64,000 nucleotides of DNA from Tubiluchus corallicola (lineage: Eukaryota; Priapulida; Priapulimorpha; Priapulimorphida; Tubiluchidae): contig JAQGDQ010000024.1 in assembly GCA_030141605.1 (NCBI GenBank), positions 885,501-949,500 on the forward strand, read 5' to 3'. A program made the translations under genes and the position numbers. Below, in pieces: positions 37,001-51,000 of the stretch (its first letter is position 1; every line of letters starts with the position of its first letter). The notes under the pieces are model-generated. The model was not told the DNA's origin and ran no database searches. It was given only the letters and a program-made list of their open reading frames with translations.

Positions 37001-40000
37001 TCAAATCTGTCTAAAAAGTCCTAGCCATCACACTACTAAAAAAGCCGAACTTGATGTTGCACAAGTTAGTAAATAAAAAACTAATCACCAAAAGGAATGC
37101 TATACACTACAACACGGCAAATGTACTTATTAAACAGAGACCATGCATTCTGTTTGCCAGTATAGGGGGATGCTCCTCGTTGATAGCGTGCATTATATCA
37201 TCACTCAGATCTAAAATGATACAATCACCAAAGCATTAAATCCCAAATGAACATGCTGACTGCACTGCATACTAAATACTAACAAACACAAATTTATAAC
37301 TGTTTGTTGACATTGAAAATGTAAGTTAAAATTTATTATAAAGCTGTTAGTTGCTAGAAAGTTATTATAGTTCAGCAAGGATTTTTTGATTAATAAAATA
37401 AGGGGCTAAACATATTTTTTTATTTAATCATGGTATACAGTTATACATAACTGATTAATAATGCCTTAGGCCGTAATGCACAAAAATACATGTTAAAAAA
37501 TATGATACATGGCTATTAAGTGTTAGTAATGGGTCAACTAAATATTGATGTTAAATTAGTAATACTACATATTTTCAATTGATGAAAAATGATGGGTAGA
37601 TTCTGTATAGTCTTGGATCATTTAAAACAATGTAACAATTTGGCCGTGGTTTAGTTGAGAAGATCCGAAAAGAAATGTCCAAATTTTCAGTTGATTACTC
37701 AAGGTTAATTTATGTGGGTATTTCAGCAGGTGGTTTTACTGTAGTGCTTTAAACTCAGATGATAATACACAAAATTTATATAATTTTATTACAGATTTAC
37801 TCATACTGTCTACATACATTAAGCCTCTGAAAAAGACTACAGTCAAACCTCGTTATACCGCCCCCCCCCCCCCCGTTTTACCGCCAAACTCGTTTATGGC
37901 TTGCAAAATCGCCAGGAAAAAAGCGGGTACATTCAACTACATATAAAAATAACCTGTTATGCCAGCAGGTTCAAGTCTCTGAACTAATGCCAGCGATTTC
38001 TTGATATAAGGCACGCTGTACAAGGCTGCTACATGTCCAGCTGGGTAATGGACAGTGGCTAGGCGTCATGTGTTATATAAAAGAGTGCATTTCATCACGT
38101 TTTGATTGCTAGCAAGCTGCAGCATACATTGTGTGCAGCATCACAATGCATGTACCACGTATTGGCAGGTAGTCACAAGCTGACAAGCAAACACGTTGCT
38201 TTTTTTCACCAGTAACAAATGTGATATTTGCTTGTTTATTAGCATCATTTAAGCAAATCCCAGTGAGAAATTCGTAGTTATGACTCAACTTATGTTTTTT
38301 TACATACAGACATGCTTAATGGAGAAGTTGGCCTACAGTCTAGTATATATGTAGTTGAGTAGAGAATATGTTTATTATGCAAACAAAAAGTTCTTAATAA
38401 ATGTGACTGATTTTCAGTGAGTCATTAAGTCACAAATGATTTTTTTTAATTCGTTAACCTTTAGAGGGAATCTAATCTATGCACACTTGTCCGACTGTTT
38501 TATGACTAATTTATGGCAAAATTTAACACACCTCATTATAACACCAAACTCGCTATTTACCAATTTTTTCCTGCTTCCAAAGTGGGTGGTATAAAGAGGT
38601 TTAACTGTATGTAACACCGGTCACATTTTAAAGCATTGCAACCTACCAGTTACATAGATCACCAAAATAACAAATCACACGAATAATAGTTTACAAAAAC
38701 CCATAAACAGCTGACGATCTACTAAGATCATAAATAATAGTTTTAGTTCATATCATTTTTGTCCTGGGTTGTTCGGCCGAGTGGTTTAGATTTCGAACTG
38801 CAACCATGTCTTGAGTTTAATACTAGTGGTTGCCAACACACGGGTATATAACCTACATGGTATTCTCTATATGTGTGCTGTGTCCTTGCTTGTATTGTTG
38901 TAAGTGTAAGTCGCTAAATAGCCGTTAGTGCTAACATTGTCTGTTAAGTGAGCAACAGTAAATAAATCTTTTCTTTTTGTCTTTGTCTGTCACTGAACTC
39001 TGCACAGCCAAAATTTAATAAGAAATATATCAGCCATTTGACAAACCTCCAATAACCAGATTAGTGCTCTTTTCATCTGACCGGCGTCCAGTGGTACGAC
39101 ATCTGTATTCACCGGCATCGCTACTTCTCACGCCCACAATGCGGAACAAAAACGTAGTGGTACCACTATTTTCCATCACACGAATACGAAATCGGCGATC
39201 AGAGGTTGTGCGTTGATCACCCCTAGTCAGTTCCATTGCATTTGATCCGCGTACTTTCTCCCATGCAGCCTAAAAAAATATGAATCATTTATTACTGCAT
39301 AAAACACAGCAGCTAGGATTACCAAATGCCTAACTCAAACCAATCCACATTTAAACAGAATAACCAACATAGTTTAAATGCGGATTCAATATGGATAAGC
39401 AGCCGAAGAGTAACTATCGATAAGCAGAAAAGTCTGTAAACCCTAATAGAAATTTTATGGTCCAATTAGCAATAATAAAGAAAATTAGTGAGTTTCATTA
39501 TTTACTGTCTATATTTAATTTCAATCAGGTTTTCAGATCTGTTTGGTGGTGGGGGTCCATTATTTCTGTTTCTGAGTTGTCAAAGCATTTCTTTATTAAT
39601 GCTAATTGCATCAATATATATTTTTTGTTTAGGATGTAAATATTTGTCTGATGAAGATGGCATGAAGACAATGACTTCTATTTGAAAGTGCAAAGTGACA
39701 ATAAAAGTTTTAAAAAATATGATTCATTTACTACTGCATAAAAGATAGCAGCCAGCTACACCAAACATTTAAACTCAAACCAATCCAGTTCAAACAAAGG
39801 AACTAACATAGTTTAAATATGGATTCGATCCAGTATTAGAATATACTTATGAAATAGATCCATTAAGGTAATGCGTTATACTGTACTGTACTACAAATGT
39901 CTGGACAAGTTTTTAGCAATTGCTAGTTAATTTACACAAGTATAAATAATGCTTGAGTAATGTTCCAAGAAGCAAATTATCGGAGACAAGTATTCGGATG

Positions 40001-43000
40001 GAAAAACTGGCATTTGTGTCACAGATATGTACTCAGATGGAAAAACTGACATTTGTGAGACAATGAAAATACAGTAGGCACCGGTTAATAGACTCAATCG
40101 CTTAATAGACTCAAAAACACCTGGCACAGGCCATTTCCATTCAAATGTACATAAAAACAGTCTGTAATAGGCTCAAATAACTCCGCATAACTAACTCAAT
40201 ATTTTTGCTTCACATGCTTCAATAAGACACTTTCCTGCGACTAATAAGCTTTTATGACTCTTATATCATCTTAGTTCACATTATGTACTATAATATACGT
40301 AGAAACAACCATGTTGAGTACCGATTTATTTGTAAGCAGGAACGTTTAGCATACGCTTATTATGATAGCCTAATGGCTTGCTTTGACCTACCTGTCCACT
40401 GAAATTAACCACGTTACCTAAGAATTCCTGGAAGCTAAACATCTAACCACTTGCCTAGTGGTTTGCTTTTGAGGCTCTGGCTGTCTTTGCCAGAAAGTTT
40501 CATCAGTTAGACGTTGCTGTTATGCCAGGGATGCAGGTACAGTTTAGTTAGTACATTACGAATACAAGCGGGAGCTTAGGCGAAACTACAGACAAAGCTA
40601 TTTGCAGGAAAACACGGGCACCACCAACAGTTTAAGCACGCCAAGCACTAAGTATTTTATGAGAATATGTGCATCAAACAACAACAGATTTTCAATGTTT
40701 TTATCATTATGAGAACTTTGTGAGCCAACTTCTTTGTGATAAAATGAAAAAAACGACTTTAAAGGAATTTTTGTAACTTTTGCTTGCAAATAAACAGACT
40801 TGTGCATTTTTATAAATTAATATTTTAAAATATTTTTTTTAATTTTTAACTGCACAAAGGAATTTAGGCATTACTTCGTTTCTAAAATTCATTAAAAACT
40901 TTTGCAGTGCATAGTGAGCTGATGACTCATAATTCTATACCAGTAATACTACACCCATCAGTTAATAGGTTAAGTCTTTTAATTGGGTCAAAACACTTCG
41001 GTCCCAAAGTAAGTCTATTAAGCAGCGCCTTATGTAGTAAAAAAATCTAGCGAGTTAGCCCAACTACAAAAATTGTAAAATCTAACAAAGCTTAACGCAC
41101 TGTATCTGATCCAGTTAGGTCCTCTACAACGCATCGCAGAGCAGCTGTGTCACCAACATCTAGAGACTGATCATCACTAATACTGACTATCCTGGCAGCA
41201 GGTGGACCTAAAAAAGAAAAAACACAAATAAAATGACTTTTCACCATTGAAGACTTTCCTTATTAACTGAACCTTTGATGTTACCCAAATGCTTGAATAG
41301 CCATTTCCCATATTGGAATTATAAAATTTACGTTGTTCACTTCAAATGAATTTGACAATTTGACTGCCTAGTTAACACTAATTTTAAACATTTTTCAGTT
41401 AGATACATGAAAAGGTTATACATCTGAATTTAAATAATTAGTAAACTAAAAGCTAATAGATTGCAGTTGCAGCTATCATTTAAAGCATAATGGTTTTCGC
41501 CAGTTCAGTCATTATCATTACATTAACAATAAAATAATAGCAAAATCAGAATTTAAGCTATAATTGTATCAATCATGGAGTTAACTGTAGCAATTTGAAA
41601 AGCAAAACTAGAACAGTAGTAAATATATATAAACTATGAACAACAGTTAAGACATAGCTGAAAAAATGACAATTCAATGAGAATGCAGTTAGGAAAAAAC
41701 TGCGAATTATTTGATAGCACCAACAACGAACACTAGGTATGATAAGTTATTAACTAGTGACAATGTACATAGAAAAAATGTCTAAATATTAATCACTTGC
41801 ATTATGACCACTCGTGTGCAAGCCTAACAGCAGGTTTTACAAATTCAGATCATAGTTATCCAGAAAGAAAATTGTGCTGCACAAAAACTATAAAAAGTCC
41901 AAATTTTTATTTGAAAGTATTGCCAGCTAAAATGATATAACTAAGTTTAAGTTTATAATTTTGACTTTTTAAATCATAAATCACGAGACTAACGTCATTC
42001 TAACCCAAACATAGGTCGTAATCTGAATTTTAGGGGGAGCATACATTCATTGCAGCACTTACACCATACTGTGCATTAGTTATCTAAGTAATTTAGGACA
42101 CCAACAAAACGAATATGCCCCATCATACATTAATGAAAAGGTAAAAGGAATTAAAGGTAAACCAGATAGATGCAAAAATAACATTGTTACCATATCATAC
42201 TAATGACACATTCATAAGTAATTTAATGCTGAGATTTCTTATTAATATTTTTTATGTTTGCAATACTTTGCTATAACAGAGACGGACATCATTCTCTTAT
42301 AAGTTATAATTATTATATTTATTTACACAGGCAAACTAATTGGTTCAAGAAAAAAAATTGCGTTTTATTGGTAAGCAGTACGAGTTTTGTCTGGCATGCA
42401 GCATATTTTGAGTGAAATTTAAGATGTAAACACTGGCCTACTGTACAGTTTGACTTAAAAAAACCTTCATTTACACTTTTTTTCATAATAAAAGTTGTCA
42501 GTACTCTTTTGGTAAAACATTATCAAGAAATACGGGGAAAACAGAATTTAAATTCGAAGTACGAATGTTCAATAACTTCCACAAAAAATCACTCGCACTT
42601 CTCTTAAATCTTTCACAAATTCACATTACAAAACAATTAATCGTTCAACTCATAAAACAAACTAAACTCATTCTACAATCAGCAACAACTTCTACTGGTT
42701 GCAAATGCACTTTCATATTAGGCAGCAATAAGTCTCAGGAAGAAATACAACATGAAACTAACAAAAAGGCTGGAGAATCGTTTTTGCTCAAACCTTGACA
42801 GACACTACTACACTGTTCTTCAGTTCTGAAGTTGTTGTCATTGCCACCACAGCCACCATAAATAAACTGTTTGCACTTCTCCTCTTCTGAATCATAATAC
42901 CACCTCCGATTCAACGCAAAACAGTCACCAGGATCAGCCTCTTGCAAACACACGTCATCATCTACAAGTGGAATAAACTTTAGTAGACAAGTTTTTTTAC

Positions 43001-45001
43001 AATACTTACTGCTAACAAGTAATTTTCTCTCTACTTGCCTTTCCAAAATTTATCCCAGCCCTTACGTAGGAAATGCCTCTAATATCTAGAATCTGCAAGA
43101 ATATCACCCCATTTCCATTTCTTAGAATTTCAAAAAAGAAAAACATCCCTTCACCTCTCTGGTATGGCGCTACCATGCAGAGAGATTGCAATGCTCTTGA
43201 CAAAATTATTAAATCAGCCACAAAAATTGTAGCAATTGAACAGCAATCTATGGCATATTAGTATGAAACTAGAGTCGTAGAATGAGCACAAGTTATCATG
43301 AAAGATAAATTCCATTCAGGTAATAAATACTTTGAAATACTACCCTCTGGTTGTAGATACAGCTCAATTAATGCTAAAACTACATGAACTTTAAATTCTT
43401 TCTATCCCGTTGCAATTCGCACCCCATCAACAGTAAATTTCAGTAATTCTCCAGTGTTGACTTTCTATGTCACTGTACAACTGACTGAATTACTTGTGTT
43501 AATCTATTTGTTGTTTCCATAAGTTATTGCAGTACGTAAAACTACATAAATTTTGTTGTATGTATTATGCTATAATGACAATAAATTGCTTGCTATTACT
43601 ATTACTATTACTCTATTCTTAAAGATATCTTACATTGTGATCTCTACTAATGCTATTAAACACCATGTACCACTTATACGAAGGTCAGTTGTGTCTTCAA
43701 TAGTTCCTTGTGATGTAATAGTTATACAGCGGTATGTGCCTTCATCATCAGCATTAATTTCAGTGATAGTAAGCACAAAAGTGATCTCATTGGTTTCCTC
43801 GTCTTTAATATCACGCACGCTCACTCTGCCATCTGTAGTAGCAACAAGGTTATTGACAGTGAGAACTCTCTCATCGTTATCTTCAATCTTCTCCCAAGAT
43901 GCCTGTCCAATAATATAAAAGAATAATGAATTTCAAATGCATTACGATCCAACACAGCTGTAGCAAAGCTTAGATCTACGCGAAAAATCTCTACATTTTC
44001 TCAACATTTCTACTTAAAATATGTTAAAATGGCGAAAATACTAAACCACATTATTATGATAAAATTAAATCAAACACAAAAACTGACAAGAGCCTGAATA
44101 GTTTGAACAGAAAACAATGTACATTAATGTCTTACATCATTGTTCCCAAGGTTACGGAATGTGCATTCCATGCTGACATCTTGGCCCTCAGCTACTGTTT
44201 GATCAGAAGATATATCCGCTATTGTTGGATTTGCCTCTGTAATGTCAGACAAAGAATCACGAAGACGATCTGAAATGTGCACACAGCAACAAAGCTAAAA
44301 CAAGGAACATCCACTGCACAGTATAAAATAATTTGATTAAATGTTTATTTTTAAAAAAATATTATAAATTTCAAGCCAGAAAGTACAAATAGCAAGAAAG
44401 TGATGTTTTGGATTCACAGTTCAGACAATGGCTCAGGTAGCTTATAACAAGTGTAAATTTTATGCCATGGTAAGGCTGATTTTAGAGCTGAATTAAAATT
44501 TGCTCTACAAATGCACAACTTTTTAGTTTTTCACCGAAATTTTAACGAGCAAATGCTGATTTGGACAGAACAAGCATACATGCACATTCATAATGAATTT
44601 AGACTTTCTTTCTTTCCGAGAAGAAATCCATTTAAATTCTCATTTGTGCTTGCATTAATGAAAATATTTAACAATAATGTACATTTCTAATTGTCATTTT
44701 CAGACAACAGCAGATGAGTAATTAATTTGTTGTTAATGTTAATGTTAATATTTTTTTAATGTTAATACTAATGTTAACTGTTGAACAGTTTAAATGGTTT
44801 GAACAGCCTGTGCACAGCTATGAAAAAATTCATTCATAAATGCAGCTATGGTAATTAGAGTTTTTGCTAGATTCCAAATAAAAAACTAGAACCCCGTAAT
44901 TAGAAACATCAAGTTCCGTATGAATTTGCTAAGTAAGCAAAATTTTTACCAAAGCTTAGTTAAAAAATGTGGAACAGTTATTCAAATTTACGAGTTTTAC
45001 A

Positions 45002-45051
<50 letters not shown>

Positions 45052-48000
45052 CGGTTTAACACACTGCGAGTATCCAGCACCAAATAGCAAAGCCTGCTCC
45101 TTATGCTACTGTGGCCTGACAAGAACCTAGCACATCGTCAAGAAATGTACCTCCAAGATGTAACATTTAACTGGTAAAGGTGTCCTAGCTATGTTTGGAT
45201 AAATACACAGCCACAGTCAACAGAATTATTGATAAAATCCATTTAATCTAAATTTAAATCAACAAAGTTTACCAGTAATAGTGACTTGCACAACATCCGA
45301 GGACGGATTAGAATCAGTACTGATGCATCTGTACGTTGACTCATCTGAACTGTCAGCAGCTTCAATCAATAGTACAAATACATCATCATTGCCTTCCTCT
45401 TCTATGAAAACATCAATGTTTCTTGCAGATGTCATAACTCTGTCTCCTTCTGTCAGGGTCTGATAGGAACCAGACGTTCTCTGCTTCTGCCAGCGAATCT
45501 GAAACATGGCAAGATCCATCGATATATCCTCAAAACAGTTTCTACTGATTAAAAAGTAAGGCAGCGACACTGGCAACCATTATAAGTGCCAGTTACAATA
45601 TTCTTTCAGGTTACACACCTTTTTGCAAATATCAGTCAACAAGATGTCTGAATGGTAACAATAGTCTAGGCCCATATCCTGAAAAAGTGCTTCTATAAGG
45701 TGCTCGGGACGGTTGTTTTCTAAAAGTGGGCAACATAACCAGTCTTATTAATTTGACTATGTTGAATCCAAAAAAGGTTGTTGCTGGTTCAAAAAATTAG
45801 CGGAAAGGGATTAAAAACGCAAAAAACAAAATGACTGTCAAATAAAAAAAATTTCCTGAAAATGAACATTAAAAAGCCATTATGACATCTATTCCAGGGC
45901 TTCTGCAATCCATTATCTGTTACATTTGTTACAAAAATGATTGTAGTCTTCAAAATGGCCGCCACACAAAAAGAAATGATGCCAATGAATTATATTACCT
46001 GTTTCACCTAAAGATTTATTACAAAAACAAAAAGCAAGTCATTTTTGCTAATTCGACCTTGAATCTAAATGCTGCCAGACAAATCATTAATAACAAGAAA
46101 TAAGCAGACGAAAATGGCTGCCGGGTTACCAAAGTATAGTCCAGCAGAATCGTGAAAAACTGCACATTTCATCTAAATGTTATGAAACTTAGCACAACAC
46201 TAGAACCCGACAAAGTGATTAATTTTAGAGAAAAAATAATCCTCCAATATGGGCACCATTTTCAAGATCTACCAATAAGATGTGTTCTAGCATATAAGGA
46301 TTATATCTTAGCTACCAGAACAGAGAACATGATGATTCTGGTATCTAAATATAGGCTTAGGGTCAAGCAATCCATAACTAATACTTAAAAACATTTATGT
46401 GCTCTAGCAGCTAAGATTCGGCTTTAAAAAACACATCATTCCATCTTCCAGACCATTTTGACATGGTGGCAACATTGGATGTTTTTTGTTTGGCTTCACA
46501 TTCAAAATTAATCACTTTGATGAGTTTTAACTTTGTGCAAAGTACTGAAACTTTTAAATGAAGTGAGTGAGTTTTTGCCGTTCTACAAGAGACTATTATT
46601 TTGGGATCCAGATCAATTTCAAAGTGGCTGCCAAGACGGCTACGGCAACTAATGTAATACATTAGCTACATTACATGTTCTAAGGCAGATAGGATGATAA
46701 TTTTAGATAGAAAGCTTTAAAAGTAAAAGCTGTAGATTAGTGTCCCATGAAGCCACCACTTTCCAGATGGCCAACAAGATTTCCGTCACTAGCATCAGAC
46801 AAAGGCAACATCACAGTTGTCATAACAGATAAGATGTGATTTTGGTGTGTAAATATGGTTTTTCAAGATTAAGGAATCCACATTCAGTGCTAGGGCAGTG
46901 ATCAATGCCTGGACCAACAATACCTGCCCGTTTTTCCCACTTCTCTGGTGTGCCCCAAGTGTGGGATATGTTGGAGGAACTGTCACCAAAAAAACCTTTC
47001 CTTTCTAGTGAGAACAAACTTTTGCATGTTGCACAAACTGATGTCAATGTCCCATCTTTGTGATACAGGAATACAGCAAAATGTTCCAGCACACGTATGA
47101 GTTCAGTCAATAGTTCTGTTCTAGTAGTGTTTCTTAAAGATACAAATGCTTCTGTTATGTGGGCCAAACCATCTTTTTTCTCTATTTCTGAAAGCTGAAG
47201 TCTGGTCGCAACACTATTGGCATGGATTGCTTGCAGAGCCATTTTTTTCAGAATGAATGGCATTCACATTTTTATATGGCGCAAAATATGGTTCCCATAA
47301 TCTAACAACAGCTACCTTTAGGCCGTTTTGAAAATGTTGGTCATAGCATTACAGTCAACCTTGGATATAAGGGACACCACCGGACTGGAAAAAATCGTCC
47401 CTTATATCTGATGTTCCTGATAGCTGAAGTTGGAGCAGACTCAGGGTGTATCTAGACCTGTACTTGTCTGTACTTTTACCCATATTTTTATGGATTATTG
47501 CTACACATTCAGTGCAAGCGGGATGTAGGAAGCTCCTTCAGTGATGAAAGATGTATATGACTGCGGAAACCAAGCTATTCGAATGTCAAGTTTGCAAAAA
47601 AAGTTAAAAATCGATCAATTTTGCTTTGATCATCCCTTATATGCGAGGTAATTTACCTGGGTTTCTATTACGTGGGACCTGAAGATATTGTCCCTTATAT
47701 ACGAAGATTTTTATAAGGAAAAACGTTACGAAAAATCGGGACCGGTGTTGGTGGTCCCCTATAAGCGAATGCCTTATAAGCAAGTACCTTATACCCGAGG
47801 TTGACTGTATTTCATTATTGTGTGACGGCCATTTTGAAAATGGGAGTCAATTTTGAAATGAAAATGACAGAAATGGGTTTCTTGAGTCCAACTACCTTGG
47901 AATAAATGTCATATTGACTTCTTAATGTTAATTTTCTGAAAATCTCTGTTAATTTATGTTGTTTGTGCAAAAACTTAGTAGCCATTTTGTTTTTCTTTTG

Positions 48001-51000
48001 TGCTTTTAACCCCTTTCCGCTAATTTTTCAAGCTGGCAACAGATTCAGCATAGTGAAGTTGATAAAATTGGCCATGTTGCCCACTTTTAGAAAAAAGCCT
48101 CCAGGGTTCTACTTTTCTAAAATGGGATTAGACTACAATAAAAGCCAACAAATTCAATAAAAACACACGAATAAATTTAATCAGATATACCCCAGTATTA
48201 CATTAGTAATATTTGACAGAGATTCACCTAACATGCACTACAGCAAGACAAAAAGTTTGTTGGTTTTAGCACGATTTCAAATAAATAACTTTATTTGCTT
48301 ATAATTTATTACCTGGAATTCACTTTTTAATAATCGTTAACGGCTTTCTTCAGTGACCCCAGTTTCTTTGCACAATGATGCAACAGGCCATTGCCCAATT
48401 TGTATAATAATACAAAGGCTGTCTTGACAACCTAATCAACAGGAAGACAATCCTTCCACATAGTAATGCCATATATAAAAACAGCAAATAATGATGACAG
48501 GGCAGTTCTATTCACTTCCTGACAAAAACTCTAGAGCCTGCTTTTTCATTGGACTCTTTCCAGTTGCAATAATTTTAAAACATCCAGCTGAATACTTATG
48601 ACAACATATTACATCACCACATTAACTTCTGAACAATCAAAATGATATCATTTTCATTACTTTTACAGCTTCACTGTTCATCACTTTACAGCCACAATCT
48701 TTCGAAAAGATGCTTAACAGTAATAGCGAAAACAACACTAAACAATGGCAATAGCAAGCAAAAGTCTTACTGACTGTGAAGTGTCATAACATACCTTAGT
48801 AGAGCCACGTAAGCCACTGACAACACATTCCAGAAATATATCGCTCCCTGCTAGATAATCATCATCTGATGTGATCTCTTCAATACGGGCACCGGTACTG
48901 CTTGTATCACCTCCAGCTGAAAGCAATCAGTAAATCTGTCGATCAGTTACTTAACATAGACAAGTAATCAAACTCTTACTGATCCATGGTTCTACTTAAA
49001 TGGGGCCTGAGAATGACTTGTTCACTGGTTTCTTTCACAGCCAAACACAAATAATAAGAACTGCAATAATAACAACAATTTATTACTGAGTACATCATGT
49101 CATCATGTTAGATGAGAAAGAATAATAAACCTTCGATCAACGAAAAGCAAATACAGTAGTGGATAATATAATACTGACAACTAGACTAGAAATGTAAACA
49201 TTTTAAACAGTCGTCAAAGGCTCAACACACTTTGCCTTCTTGCCGAGGCTATAGCATTGTGAGTGTACTGGTCTCGCAATATCTGCCCTAATGCATACAG
49301 CCGAACTGTGCAAATAATAAGTAATAGTAATTTTGAAGGGGTGGGTCGACGGCAGATTATTTTGTGTCCCAGAAAACGGGACAGCGTAGAGAAAACGAAT
49401 TTGGATGGTACTGCAAGTGATGTATCTGTAATAAAGTTTATACATATTATAAATAAACTGCATATATAACTATAAATACATGTATAATGAGACTGCATAT
49501 AGAAATATAAAAATAATGCACTCTAAAACACTGACTAGATGCTACTTTGAGTAAGAAGGGCTGTAAACTGCCAAAGTAAGCCTGTCTGACTAATTCAGCA
49601 GACAGCTCTCTGCTCTAAATAGTATTGATGTACAATTGAGAAAAGAACAACCACGGTTACAGTACAAACTATCCAAGATTTGACATTTAAGTATAAAAGG
49701 TCGTGCAAATTTAGTTGTTACTGTAATACATACAGCACAACTATCTTTGTTCTTAACATCAAAGGCAGACCTCTCTAAAAAATTGAATAAAGCTTTCAGG
49801 ACTTAGACAGAAACACCGAAATGAAGCAACAGGTCACACAAACAAATTTAATCAAGTTTTCTAATTTATGACATTTAAACATGCTAAAGGTTCTTTGCAA
49901 CTTCTCAAAGAATTAGTCAACAAATATCTATTATACTTATGACTATGAATATAAATATTTTGGTTAGGGTTTTCTATTCTTTCCTATGGTGAACACAACT
50001 TGATCAGTGAACACATTCTGTTGCCAATTGTTAGGATTGTATATCTTAGTTCTTCTGTTTATGTACAGTATAGCTTTTAAATGGCAATTATTTCTCTCTC
50101 TCAAAAATGACACAAGAAAAAACCAATGGTTGCGAAATAATGAACAAAACCAGGTAGCTAAAAGCAGCCAAAAGACAAAAATATCTAAGGTGATAAATGC
50201 AATTCATAGTCTTTCTAAAAGTTCATTTTTCAAAAAAAAATTCCAAATTTAAAATAAATAATAAAATCAGTGCAGAATTAAAGTTACTTAGAGTATTAGT
50301 TCTACATTAATGAATACATACAGCTAACTGTTAACAGAACTGTCTCAGACACTGGTGAACTGTCAGTCGTTATACATCGGTAAACTCCAGAATCAGATTG
50401 CTGCACATCACTAATTATCAAAATAAAAGTGTCCTCAGATGATGATTCGTCAACGTCAACATCGATACGATCGTCTGAAGTAAATATGTCATTGCCTTCA
50501 GTTAGTGTCTTGTAGCTACCACGATCTCCCTTCTGCCATCTCACCTGAAATACAATGAAAGCAGAGATTAGGGCAGGTCAACTTTGAGGCTAACAAGGAT
50601 AGATAAATATATATTATATTCGTTTCATCAGGCTCTGACACAACAGAAAAAGTCAAAAAGAGAAGCAAATTAACAATGTTTTTGTATCAATTTTATTTTG
50701 TTTTGAGACAATGACTAAAATACTATGCAAAAAAAGCTCTTACTTTAACAGATATACTTCATATTTTGTGTTCTGTAACTGCATGTTACTGTTACAAAAC
50801 AAATAGAATTGGACAAAAGTGCAACCAGAACATGTAAGAAGTCGGATCTCTTTAAACTGAATAAATTCAGTAAAAGTGCTTACAGTAAAGCGTCCTGTCA
50901 AACCACTGACTGTACATTCCAATTCCACGTCGTCGCTTTGCTCTTTATTCATGTTTGAGCTTATAAATGTGATTTCGCTGTCAAAGGATCCGCTTGCTGA

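Larger units (their letters stand above)
45660..48140. mobile_element. DNA transposon with long inverted ends
   Basis: The left end (45665-45830: TTCTAAAAGTGGGCAACAT ... AAAATTAGCGGAAAGGG) reappears in reverse complement at 47960-48130. This gives inverted ends of about 150 bp at roughly 75% identity by eye. The interior holds a minus-strand coding remnant (46820-47263) and a nested MITE (47352-47807). I could not place the exact termini or a target duplication, so the superfamily is open. Confidence 0.65.
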
